Source: Nothophaeocryptopus gaeumannii
Lineage: Eukaryota > Ascomycota > Dothideomycetes > Mycosphaerellales > Mycosphaerellaceae
Length of the DNA stretch: 64,000 nucleotides
Assembly: GCA_031771865.1 (NCBI GenBank)
Contig: JASISA010000025.1
Span: 2,604,001-2,668,000, forward strand
Direction: 5' to 3'
In this document: positions 55,421 to 64,000 of the stretch, piece after piece
Layout: each line of letters begins with the position of its first letter
Numbering within the stretch: position 1 is the first letter of the stretch
Notes under the pieces: model-generated
What the model saw: the letters and a program-made list of their open reading frames with translations, nothing else
What the model was told of the DNA's origin: nothing
The model's database searches: none
Made by a program: the position numbers and the translations under genes

Positions 55421-56150
55421 GTACATATACAGAAACAAAGCGAACTCATGACGCTGGTGTCAGTAGACGATACATGCAGAGCAAGAACACCAAGATGCAA
55501 AACACACCAAGAGCAAAAAGATGGCAGGAATCGAACCCAGCACCGGCAGATAGAATGGCAAGCATGCAAAAAAGGAAAGGAAGGGTTTTGAAATGCAGTT
55601 GCATTCCACACGGTGCCTCCATAGGCTATTAGGTCCATTGGACTGTTGTATGCTCCTCTCAAGTAGCAGCTACTTCCTTGAGAAAGGGAGATTGTAATTC
55701 TATTATGTAGGCTTCTCTGAGTTGGACTGCAATGAGAAGGAGGGAGGAAGGACAGGAAAGGTAGGTATGAAGGTTGGTGTGAGAATGAGGAGGGAACAAG
55801 GCATGAAAGGTGAGAGGGAGAAGGAGCATACCCAAAGTCGGGAACGGAAATTTACTCAATCAAAACATACACCCTCTACCAGCGAAGAAGGTAGTGCGCT
55901 ATACATGGGACCGACCTTCCATAACCTCACAAAAACAAGATCGACGACCCCTCAAAAGAGCCCGCCCACATGCCCGCGCACAGACCAACCGGAATTCATC
56001 ACCGCGCTAGGCACCACATTACCACACATAGCCTCCGAAACTTCAACAGAAAGTCAATATCGATAGGAATATCTGGGGAGATGACTCGTTGCGCATACCC
56101 CAACCACTCCTTCTTCTCAGAACACAGAGTCTCGTGATGTACCCGGAGGA
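55421..56150. other. Intergenic region with a Pol III-like (tRNA-like) element
   Basis: 730 bp. On the minus strand at about 55625-55510 there is a box-A-like TAGCCTATGGAGG, about 75 bp later a box-B-like GGTTCGATTCC, then GCCATC and a T5 run. These are the internal promoter and terminator of a tRNA-type gene, but I could not fold a proper acceptor stem or T stem, so a tRNA relic or SINE-like piece is more likely than a working tRNA. No protein gene seen. Confidence 0.3.
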
Positions 56151-57009
56151 ATGGCCACCAATGGCAACGGAATTGAGCGATCTTGAAAATATATCCCCTC
56201 GGAGATTCTCAAGTTGATCATCGACCAGAGCATCTTAATCTCTAGGAGATATTCGTCCTCCTCGGCAGCTGCTCTCAAAATCCTCTGGGAAGTCGTCAGA
56301 TCTCATATCATATCAAACTGCCGTCGTGACCGAATCTCCTGGGGCCGGAACACCGCTCATCTGTACTGGCACTTGGCTAACGACCCTCCCACCTTCTCTG
56401 TGTAATAGAGCATTTCCGGAGTTTCAAGAGGAACAGAGGGAGTGGAAGGAAACCCGGCCAGCAAAAGGTATGGTACCCGCTCGAGGGCGAAATTGGGGTT
56501 GCGTGGGGAGTTTTCCTGGATGTGGATTCAAAGGAAGGAGATATGAGGAAGAGGTGGACGGGAGCTTTTAATGCGGCGATTGGGAATGGCATTGATTATG
56601 TGAAGGATTTGAAGGACGAAGTTTTGGTGGGGTGGGCTGTTTCTCGGCAGGTGAAAGGGGCCCAATGGGTTTTGCGCAATCTGAATACGAAGGAGATGTT
56701 ATTACTCAACGTGAGCTTGGATGGAGCGACAGTGCAAGGATATCCGTGGTTAAGTCTGGATGCTGCTTTGGGATGATCGGAAGACTTTTCACACGCTTGA
56801 TGAATTGGATGCGGGTCCGCCGCGACGTAGGCTGGAGAAGGGACCCTGGGCGGGACATTATTTTGATGTTGTTCCGGCTAATGATCTGGCAGAGGTTGGA
56901 GGATGGAAAGATGTCACATCTGCTGTCGTCAAGGGTGTCAAGACGGTTTACCATGCCGCCTGCGTCGAAATTCTTTCTGGACTTTGAGGATCCTGCAGGC
57001 TGCCAGTAA
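56151..57009 (+). pseudogene. Degenerate F-box-like gene
   Basis: From the ATG at 56151 the frame gives MATNGNGIERS, a TGA at 56184-56186, then KYIPSEILKLIIDQSI, an F-box-like helix, and continues to a TAA at 56403-56405 with 'NTAHLYWHLANDPPTFSV'. Beyond it, coding-like text resumes in other frames: KVWYPLEGEIGVAWGVFLD and 'TGAFNAAIGNGIDYVKDL' to about 56750, then LLWDDRKTFHTLDELDAG and 'GHYFDVVPANDLAEVGGW' to about 56987 after another frame change. At least one nonsense codon and two frame changes point to a decayed gene. The TGA could come from CGA by one C-to-T change. Function unknown. Confidence 0.55.
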
Positions 57010-57010
57010 A

Positions 57011-58843
57011 TCACAACCTTGCCCTTCCCATCTTCTCCAAAACCTCCTTCGCCCCCCTCTCGCCCGACCTAACCGCGCCGTCCATATAGCCCTTCCACTC
57101 AAACGCCGTCTCTGTCCCCACAAAATGCACCCTCCCAACCGGCTCCCTCAACACATCCCCAAACTTAGTCAACCCACCAGGTCCAAAAACCGGACACGGA
57201 CATCCCTGACTCCACTGCTCATCCTTCCATATCGCTTCTTCCACATGAATCGGCTCCTGCACTTTCGCAAAAGGTCCAAAGATGTGCGTGATCTGATCTA
57301 ACACCACCTTTTCGCGTTCTGAGGGTGCAAGACCCATCCACTCATCCGCCGGTTTCCCAGCAACGAAACACAACAGACTATACTGTCCATCCGCATCCAC
57401 GCTGATATCTCTTGTAATCGCCATCGGGCCATGAGGAGACTGCGACATTCCGCAGAGGTCGGAGACTCTCCACCAAGGTGTTTTGTAGAAGACGATCATT
57501 TTGCAGGTGTTGCCATGTTTGGTAGCTTGTGATAGCCGGATCTTCTCTGATGGTAGTGGAGGCGAGAATGTGATTTCTTTGTATAAGGGTGTTGGGATCG
57601 AGAGGACGACTCGAGAGGCTTCGATGATTCCTTGGGCGGATGTGACACGTACTCCGGACCCGTTTTGCTCGATTTTGCGGACTGGTGACATGAGGACAAG
57701 AGATCCCGGTGGCAATTCTGCTGCGAGACCTTTGCTGATGGACTGGGTTCCATTCGCAACGCGCAGATATTGAGCGCCGTCCTTTTTGTCCGAGCGCATT
57801 TGCATGAATCCTCCTCCGGACTTGCAGTAGTCGAGGAAGAAAAGAGCGCTGATCTCGTTTGGTTCAACGCCTAGCATGGCTCGAGTGCCGATTCTGAAGG
57901 AGTTGAGGGCGGCTTGGCTGGCGTTTTGGGATTGAAGCCAGTCTTGAAGGGTCATCATATCCAGATTCTGGTTCAGCTTTTGTCCAGAAGCCAGCGGGTT
58001 GGTGATGTCGATCTTATGACACGTCTCCTCGAAGAGGTCTCTCACGCGGATCACATCTTCGATGTCTGCGCGGTCGCTACCATCTTCAGCCACAAGAAGC
58101 TGTCCGTAAGGATGCGTCTTACGATTTCCAATTCCCTTATCACAGACCATGCTCCCCTCCACATTTTGCGTAATCATCTCCAGCCCATACTTCTTCGCCA
58201 AGGCGTATACATGCGATTGATTTGTGTCATTCAACCACGCAGCTCCAACGTCACAAGCACTCTCTCCTCCAGGTAAAGTCACCGTTTTTGAACACGTCTT
58301 TCCTCCCACGCGATCCCTCGCTTCAAGGACCTTCACCGAGAGCCCAGCTTTATGAAGATCGATAGCTGTTTGCAAACCCGACAGTCCAGCTCCGACAACT
58401 ACCACATCAACTCTCTCGAGACTAAGTTGCGGAATAGCAGCAACAGCTTCAATCTCAAACTTCATCTCCGGAGCCGCAAGCTGCGTAACAGGAACCAACG
58501 TACTAGCAGGTCGATGCTCCCCAAGAAAGCTCATAAGCGGTCCGCGATGTCGGGGGTTCTTGGGATCATAGTCGACGATGTAGTATGTGAGTTTGAGGAT
58601 ATCTTGCACCCGGGCACCAGCAGCCTCGAGACAGCGGGCGAGATTGGAGATGGCTTGGGTGTACTGTTCGACGAAATCAGTGGGAATGGAGCCATCAGGA
58701 CGAGCGCCGATTTGGCCGGCTATTGTTACGACACTACTTGGACAGGTTGAGGGCGTTACGAGGGAGTAGAAGGGAGATGTTCGAATGTTGTAGGGTTTGA
58801 TAGGCGTTGCTCCAGCGGTGGATCCAGGCTCGCTTGGTGCCAT
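57011..58843 (-). CDS. RidA-amine oxidase fusion protein
   Basis: Single-exon 610-residue protein with two enzymes in one chain. Residues about 18-137 are a RidA/YjgF/UK114 domain: 'SSVVTIAGQIGARPDGS', and R111 and E130 in the usual 'RPASTLVPV...KFEIEAVA' positions of the imine-hydrolase site. From about 145 a FAD amine oxidase follows: dinucleotide motif 'VVVVGAGLSGLQTA' (147-160), 'VLEARDRVGGKTCS', and the C-terminal 'VHFVGTETAFEWKGYMDGAV' closing the flavin site. No covalent-flavin cysteine is present there, as in fungal MAO-N. The combination makes sense: the oxidase turns an amine into an imine and RidA speeds imine hydrolysis to carbonyl and ammonia. The last residues (GRARL) might act as a peroxisomal PTS1-like end, though weak. 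Confidence 0.93.
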   Translation of the reverse strand: MAPSEPGSTAGATPIKPYNIRTSPFYSLVTPSTCPSSVVTIAGQIGARPDGSIPTDFVEQYTQAISNLARCLEAAGARVQDILKLTYYIVDYDPKNPRHRGPLMSFLGEHRPASTLVPVTQLAAPEMKFEIEAVAAIPQLSLERVDVVVVGAGLSGLQTAIDLHKAGLSVKVLEARDRVGGKTCSKTVTLPGGESACDVGAAWLNDTNQSHVYALAKKYGLEMITQNVEGSMVCDKGIGNRKTHPYGQLLVAEDGSDRADIEDVIRVRDLFEETCHKIDITNPLASGQKLNQNLDMMTLQDWLQSQNASQAALNSFRIGTRAMLGVEPNEISALFFLDYCKSGGGFMQMRSDKKDGAQYLRVANGTQSISKGLAAELPPGSLVLMSPVRKIEQNGSGVRVTSAQGIIEASRVVLSIPTPLYKEITFSPPLPSEKIRLSQATKHGNTCKMIVFYKTPWWRVSDLCGMSQSPHGPMAITRDISVDADGQYSLLCFVAGKPADEWMGLAPSEREKVVLDQITHIFGPFAKVQEPIHVEEAIWKDEQWSQGCPCPVFGPGGLTKFGDVLREPVGRVHFVGTETAFEWKGYMDGAVRSGERGAKEVLEKMGRARL

Positions 58844-59179
58844 TCTGGATGTGGTGTCTTTCGGAGACGGACAGTCTGCTGGAAGAGATTGAGCCTCGAA
58901 TTTGAAGAGTATATGATGTGCGATTTGGCTTGCGACTCAAGCGTTCTTTTGAATCTTGTATCGATAGTCATTGGAGCTATCAGCGAGATGAGGTCGAAGT
59001 TATCATGCAGATCGGGCCCGAGAGCTGGCGGCCGGCAGTCAGCTTGAGCAAGGTACCGGGCCCGGTCTTGGCATAATATCATGCGAGCAGTAACGGCACA
59101 GAACCGGACGACTCTGCGGCTGCTATCAGTGGCCGTGCTTTTCGTACATGTGCGAATGGAATAAATTGCTGTAGGCATC
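58844..59179. other. Intergenic region
   Basis: 336 bp between the 3' end of the transcription factor gene and the start of the oxidase gene (both minus). Probably the oxidase promoter. Confidence 0.55.
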
Positions 59180-61015
59180 TCAAAACGTCGTCATCCAGTG
59201 CTCAACATCAAACGTCTGCCCTGGCTCCGAGACATCACAGCTGTCAATGATGTCTTGCCAAGGCAATTGCATGTCCGTTAGTCCAACCCGCTCGGAAACG
59301 TCTGCTGGCCTTCCAGCCTGAAGAAGCTCTGTACACTTCTTCATCAGGCTACTGTACAATTTGTGCACTCGCTCAGCGTTCGGCCAGTACTTTGCCAAAG
59401 CTTCAATGGGCCTTTCCAGTCTCTCTAGCTGAGCATGCGCGGACAGTGCAAGTAGACTCGAGCCCATAGATGTGGCCTGCCGGATCTCTTTCGAGAATTC
59501 AATCGTGGCCGCGAGCAGAGCAGTAGCGCAGTTTGGATGAGATTTTCGTATCGTTCCCCGGGCTAGCATGGTTTCGAAAGTGATCAAGATGGACGATGCT
59601 GCTTCCGCAGCCGCAGCGCGGCAGTGAGACTGAGATGCCGTTCGATGAAAGACTAGCCTGATGAGACCGTAGTTAATGCGGAGCTGACACGACCAAAAGT
59701 CGTGCGACACAGGCAGACGTGATTCAAGGGAAGCAAGTCGAGTATCGACGTCGTCTGAGCTGTGTGCAGTGCTTCTCGGCGCCTGCAGTGTCATGACTTG
59801 AAGCGCGGCTTCGGCCAGTTCGGCGTTGAGAATACAGAAGTCAGGTCGAGCAAAGCGGTCTTCTGTACCAGCATAGTTCGAAAAGTCGGACAGCATAGGC
59901 AGTGGCTGATCATAATCTTCCATGCGGATCATGCTAGGCCTGCCATACCTGAGCGCGATATATGCTTCCGATTCCACCACTGCCCAAAAGCATCTCCGAT
60001 ACTCCCTTCTGTCTGCAGCTGGCATCATGCTTTTGGAATTCGCGCCCAAGTCACGATGCATTCTCAAGCCCAGAGCGACTCTAGCTGCTTGGGAAGTCCA
60101 ATGATATGCGTTGCCGCTTATAGTGTCCGAATTTTCAACGTGCCAAGACATAAGGAGAGCAGCTTGCACCAAGTGCACTCTATCATTCTCATGTCGCATG
60201 TCAAACAAGGCTTTAGCTCGTCGAAAGAGAGTAGCGGTAAGTGCGTCGCGTGAGACTGTGACCATGGGGTGATCGCTAATACGCGCCGCAGCGAGGAGCA
60301 CCGACTGTAGCAGTAATAAAGGCGGCGGACTGCTCGAATGCGCGTAAAGCCGACGGAATCGTTCCTCGTCAATTATAGGGAAGCCAGTATGAATCTCGTT
60401 GAAGTACGTTTCGATCAAGGCATCTCGAACATTGCGCGCAGGTAGACTGCCCATGTCTCGAGCAGCTGCTTCGCTCAGATAGGTTCCGAAGCTTTGTTCT
60501 GGATCTGGTCTCCATGGCAGAGTGGACTTGATCGCAGGAAAAGGATAATGAACTCGATTGGGAAAGTCCCCTGCTTCTATCAGCTGGTTGAGGTTTGCAG
60601 TCCGGTTCCCAACATAGATGACACGGATGGGGTTGCCGTCATGAAAGACTTCCCAAGAGTGCGATCCGAGGCCTTGCTCGTAGAATGTGGTCAAAGTCTC
60701 GTCCCTGGAGGCGGCAGGCGATGGATCTGGGAGATCTCCCTGACCATCTTGAGAGCCTGGCACCGAGATAACGCGGCGCGAGCCCGATCGACGTTTCTTT
60801 CGCGCGGGTGTCCCATCGGTAGCGTCGTGTTGTCTGATCATCACTCAGTTTTAGCTGCGGGCCCGTTGGTGCTCTTCGACTCACAAACAACCTAGACGGG
60901 CCCTGACGCAGGGAGAACATGGCCCTTGCCCCAAGATGTCACATTTAATCTTGCGTCTCTTGCAAGCAAGGCATGCAGTGCCCAGTTTCCGGCGAAAATC
61001 TCCTTCGATTGTCAT
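59180..61015 (-). CDS. Zn2Cys6 transcription factor (fungal_trans domain)
   Basis: Binuclear zinc-cluster regulator. Exons 61015-60885 and 60833-59180 give 594 residues. The zinc cluster is complete in exon 1: C15, C18, C25, C33, C36 and C43 (CxxCx6Cx7CxxCx6C), with the basic run KRRKIK. The 51-bp intron (GTGAGT...GATCAG) falls directly after it. Exon 2 begins with a basic stretch (ARKKRRSGSRR). The fungal-specific middle homology region at about 155-400 has 'YFNEIHTGFPIIDEERF' and 'RRCFWAVVESEAYIALRYGRP'. An ATG further upstream (61087) would add 24 residues. The gene lies between the amine oxidase and the amidase and is divergent from the latter, so it may be their local regulator; that is inference from position. 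Confidence 0.9.
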
Positions 61016-61343
61016 GGCTGCAGAACTGATGTCGATTGTAGGCGAAAGCAATGCGTTTAATCTGAGTATTGTCTCGGGCCCGAGCAAGTCCAGCTGTGCG
61101 AAATCTCGGGACCACGATCCTCGGACGAGCAGCGCAGCGCCAAGCGTCGCACGCAGAATGCAGGGACTGATTAGATGATCTTATCTGCGCACCGACGTCA
61201 GATCGTTTCACTCCCGGCAACTGCTCCAGATGAACAGCTGGGTGAGGTGACATCGCTTGTTTAGTTCAAGACCATAGCATTGCAATGGCTGGACTGAATG
61301 TCTTCTTTACCAACATCACATTCCTGCTGCTTAAACACCAAGA
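61016..61343. other. Divergent promoter region
   Basis: 328 bp between the Zn2Cys6 factor (-) and the amidase pseudogene (+), possibly a shared regulatory region. No specific site identified. Confidence 0.5.
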
Positions 61344-63078
61344 ATGGCGACAATAGAAACCGAGTCGTACATAACCATAGCTGCGCGGGCGCAGAAGAGC
61401 GTACTGGATTCTATCCCCAGGAAATGGTGATTGTCTGAGGAAGCGAAGGCCAAAGGTGCTAAAGATCCAAGGAAGGCTGCTGCAGATTGCGGATTACTCC
61501 CAAGACGTCAATTGAGGATCACCGACCTCAGTGCCTCGGACATTCTGCACAGAATATGCAATGGCAGTCTCAGCGCATTCGAAGTGACTGAGGCATTTTG
61601 TGCAAGGGCTGCTGTCGCACATTAGATCGTCAATTGCCTAGTCGACTTCTTTCCAGAGGAAGCTTTGACGCAGGCGCGAGCGCTTGACGAGTCCTTTGCC
61701 CAAACAAAGAGTCTCGTTGGTGAGCTTCACGGCTTGCCGCTCACCGTGAAAGATGATCATTTCGTGAAGGAAAAGGTTGTGACGATGGGATACACTGCCT
61801 GGGCGAGCAACCAACCTTCTACTGAAGATTCGTCGTGTGTGAAGATCATGCGAGACGCGGGAGCTATCATCTTTGGGAGGACTTGCATGCCGCAAACTGG
61901 TATGGCGCTGGAGACAGTGAGTAACCTATGGGGCCGGACACTGAACTCGCACAACGTAGCTTTCGGCGCTGGTGGCTCGTCCGGCGGTGATGGAGTCATG
62001 GTGGCGTTGCGAGGTTCTCCAGCTGCTCCCTTAGCGACCGATATTGGCGGAAGTATAAGAGCGCCTGCTGCTTTCAACGGCTGTTACGGTATGCGTCCTA
62101 CTGCTGCTCGGATCCCGCTCGGAGGCACGGCGACTACAGTGTCTGGAAACACATCGATCAAGTGCTCGGCTGGACCGATTGCCAAGTCGTTCGAGGACGT
62201 TCAACTATTCACCAGACTGTTGGTGACGCATCCGACGTTGCCGAATGACCCGAATGCCACACCTGGCCACTGGTATAGCGCAGCAAGGGCTTCTGAAAGG
62301 CTACGTGTCGGTGTCTGGTCAACAGACGGAGTAGTAGATCCTCATCCTCCTGTTCAACGTGCTCTTCGAGAAACATCAGCGAAGCTCCTGGCTGCGGGGC
62401 ATGAAGTAGTAGAGTTCAGGTTTCCATTCGACTTGTGGGAAGCAGCGATAACAACGTGGGCGTTGTACCTGCAGACTGGTGCAAGAGAACACAAAGCAAT
62501 CTTGCAGGCAGCGGGCGAACCTGGCATTGTGCAGTTCATGAGCTATTTGGAGACTTTTAGCACGAAGGAGCTGACAGTGCCTGAGCTCTTCAAACATAAT
62601 ACGGCTGTCGGTGCATACAAGACCATGTTCCACGATGCATGGGAAGCAAGTGGTGTGGATTGCATCGTATGCCCGACTGCTCCTGCGGCTGGGATCCCGC
62701 ACAATTTCCCAGTGTGGTGGGGCTATACAACCATTTGGAACCTGCTTGACTATCCTTCCGTGATCATACCAGTGAAGGACCTGAGCATCAACAACAAGCA
62801 AGATCCGAAAGACACGACATATCGTCCAAGGAGCAATCCATTTGATGGCCCAAATTGGCAGCTTTGTACGTTCACGAAACCTTAGTCGGAGGAGGATGCA
62901 TGCTGACGAATGCCCAGATGACCCAGAGGTGTGGAAAACTCAGCCAGTGACCATCCAAGTCGTTGGCCGGCCTTTCCGGGACGAGACGTTGATCGCGAAC
63001 TGTCAAGTGCTTGATGCGGTGGTGAACGCCAGCGGGACAGAGCAGCCGCAGTATACCGAGGAGGCCGCACGGCTCTGA
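61344..63078 (+). pseudogene. Acetamidase/amidase-signature enzyme with two nonsense codons
   Basis: A near-complete AmdS-type amidase (hydrolysis of amides to acids and ammonia). Exons 61344-62865 and 62918-63078 hold 561 codons in one frame, broken only by a TGA at 61428-61430 (SIPRKW*LSEEAK, where the family has Arg) and a TAG at 61623-61625 (AAVAH*IVNCL, where it has Gln). Either can arise by one C-to-T change. The catalytic Ser-Ser-Lys triad is kept: K in 'LTVKDDHF', the serine in 'GAGGSSGGDG' and the serine in 'ATDIGGSIRAPAAF'. The intron is 52 bp with donor GTACGT and branch CTGAC. No frameshift is seen, so loss looks recent; a start downstream of the TAG would lack the N-terminal region. 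Confidence 0.85.
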
Positions 63079-63150
63079 GCTAGCTGCTGAAAGCCTTGAA
63101 TCATCTCCATTGGTAAGATCAAGAGTCTTTTTGATAGAGTGCTGCTTTTC

Positions 63151-64000
63151 TCAGTCCAGATAGACCTCATTCTTCAAGTTGCGTAGGTTCTGCAAGAAGC
63201 CGTATCCACTTCCGCCTTCTCCTGTCGGACGAGAAGTATCCATGTTGCCGTAGCGGAAGTCGTAGCCTCGTGCGGGAGATACACCAGGTTTTCTTGCTTC
63301 CGTTGCGGGTCTCAGTGTTCTCTGCTTCTCTTCAACCAGCTTCTGCAAAGAGTCTACAAGCTTGAGACGTGCCCTCTCCTCTGCTGTGCCTTTCCAGACG
63401 TCGGCAAGTGCCTTCAGTTCTTCGACTCTTCCGTTGGCAGCATCAAGGCCTTCCGCTCCTGACGCTAGAAGGTCGTTTATTTCGTTGCGAAGCTTCTCTG
63501 CGTACTCTTTGCCTTTCTCCTCGCGACTGCGGCTGTCCTCGTTGCTCTCCGGTGCGGAAACGGATATGAAGGAGGAAGCGATCGAGGTCTCGGAAGGAGC
63601 AAGAGGCCATTGCATGGCAGAGCCAAATGTTTTGATCACGGCGTCCAGACGTTCCCTCACCGTGGTGAGAGTGCGCAGTCTCTGCAGGAACTGGGGTTCT
63701 CCAGCAGCCTCTTCTGCAGGCGCGCTCTCTTCACGATTGTTCGCATCCCCTTCAGCATCGTCACCATCGCTCTTGTTGACCTGCGTTGATTGCCTTGTGA
63801 AAGTCTCCACATCTTTCTTCAAGCCAGTCTCAAAAGTATCTGTCAGCCCCAATGTCTCTCCTCTGAGCACTTCAACCTCGTAGGCGAGACGCGTGCCGCT
63901 TCGAATGATCTCATCAGTCAGTTGGGTCAATGTGTTCGAGAGGCGCGAAGTCTGTGCATTGAGGTGAGTCAGAAGCGACTGCAGCTGTGAAGACAACTCC
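63151..64000 (-). CDS. Coiled-coil protein, C-terminal part (runs off right edge)
   Basis: The minus-strand frame is open from the right edge to a stop at 63151, about 282 residues, and has no ATG in this stretch near the edge, so the start lies outside. The sequence is mainly helical: 'LLTHLNAQTSRLSNTLTQL', 'RLAYEVEVLRGETLGLTD', 'AEKLRNEINDLLASGAEGL' and 'KLVDSLQKLVEEKQRTLR', with an acidic low-complexity insert, ending in 'YGFLQNLRNLKNEVYLD'. The pattern recalls small subunits of membrane-tethering complexes such as fungal COG7, but I am not certain. No membrane segment or enzyme motif is seen. Confidence 0.6.
   Translation of the reverse strand, partial: ELSSQLQSLLTHLNAQTSRLSNTLTQLTDEIIRSGTRLAYEVEVLRGETLGLTDTFETGLKKDVETFTRQSTQVNKSDGDDAEGDANNREESAPAEEAAGEPQFLQRLRTLTTVRERLDAVIKTFGSAMQWPLAPSETSIASSFISVSAPESNEDSRSREEKGKEYAEKLRNEINDLLASGAEGLDAANGRVEELKALADVWKGTAEERARLKLVDSLQKLVEEKQRTLRPATEARKPGVSPARGYDFRYGNMDTSRPTGEGGSGYGFLQNLRNLKNEVYLD

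Noticed and set aside
48283..63078. Repeat-induced point mutation as the cause of all broken genes
   Set aside because: Only some stops (amidase, second F-box-like) fit C-to-T; the others sit where Glu is expected or are homopolymer changes, and local base composition is not visibly AT-shifted.
1..64000. CRISPR array, rRNA operon or complete transposon
   Set aside because: No regularly spaced repeats, no rRNA core sequence, and no transposase, reverse transcriptase or terminal repeat was noticed.

Overview
The window is nuclear DNA of a filamentous ascomycete (Pezizomycotina). The evidence is protein genes cut by short 48-62 bp GT-AG introns with CTGAC/CTAAC-type branch sites, together with fungus-specific families: a TRK potassium transporter, cerato-platanin, an RGS-LOV photoreceptor, a Zn2Cys6 regulator and an AmdS-type amidase. 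The overall look (compact introns, balanced GC, the particular proteins) fits Dothideomycetes such as Mycosphaerellales, but that placement is inference. No rRNA, CRISPR, bacterial operon or intact transposon was seen.

Left part (1-29.5 kb) is mostly intact core genes: the 5' part of a senescence/spartin-domain protein (-), TRK K+ transporter (+), an RGS-LOV blue-light protein (+), a small membrane protein (-), COP9 signalosome subunit 7 (+), a secreted MRJP/yellow protein (-), an Artemis/SNM1-type nuclease carrying an RRM (+), a zinc alcohol dehydrogenase (-), an MDR-family reductase (+), the Golgi GRASP protein (-), INCENP/Sli15 (-), a mitochondrial acyl-CoA dehydrogenase (+) and a BBE-like flavin oxidase (+).

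Middle part (29.5-47 kb): a frame-broken unknown gene (+), CCT3 chaperonin (-), a TLC-domain membrane protein (+), a doubtful small gene (-), a 2OG-Fe(II) oxygenase (+), a methyltransferase (+), cerato-platanin (-), a three-exon orphan gene (+), a protein with an internal ubiquitin domain (-) and Ran GTPase (-). Long spacers at 37.7, 40.8, 42.7 and 47 kb show no gene I can support.

Right part (48-64 kb) differs. It mixes intact enzyme genes (OsmC, an ACMSD-like amidohydrolase, a serine/threonine dehydratase-like PLP enzyme, a RidA-amine oxidase fusion, a Zn2Cys6 factor) with five disabled genes: an F-box-like gene, an intradiol dioxygenase, a serine hydrolase of the beta-lactamase fold, a second F-box-like gene and an amidase with two nonsense codons. 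The enzyme set suggests a former amine/amide/aromatic catabolic neighbourhood that is decaying. Most exon junctions given here were worked out by hand from splice sites plus reading-frame and family continuity.
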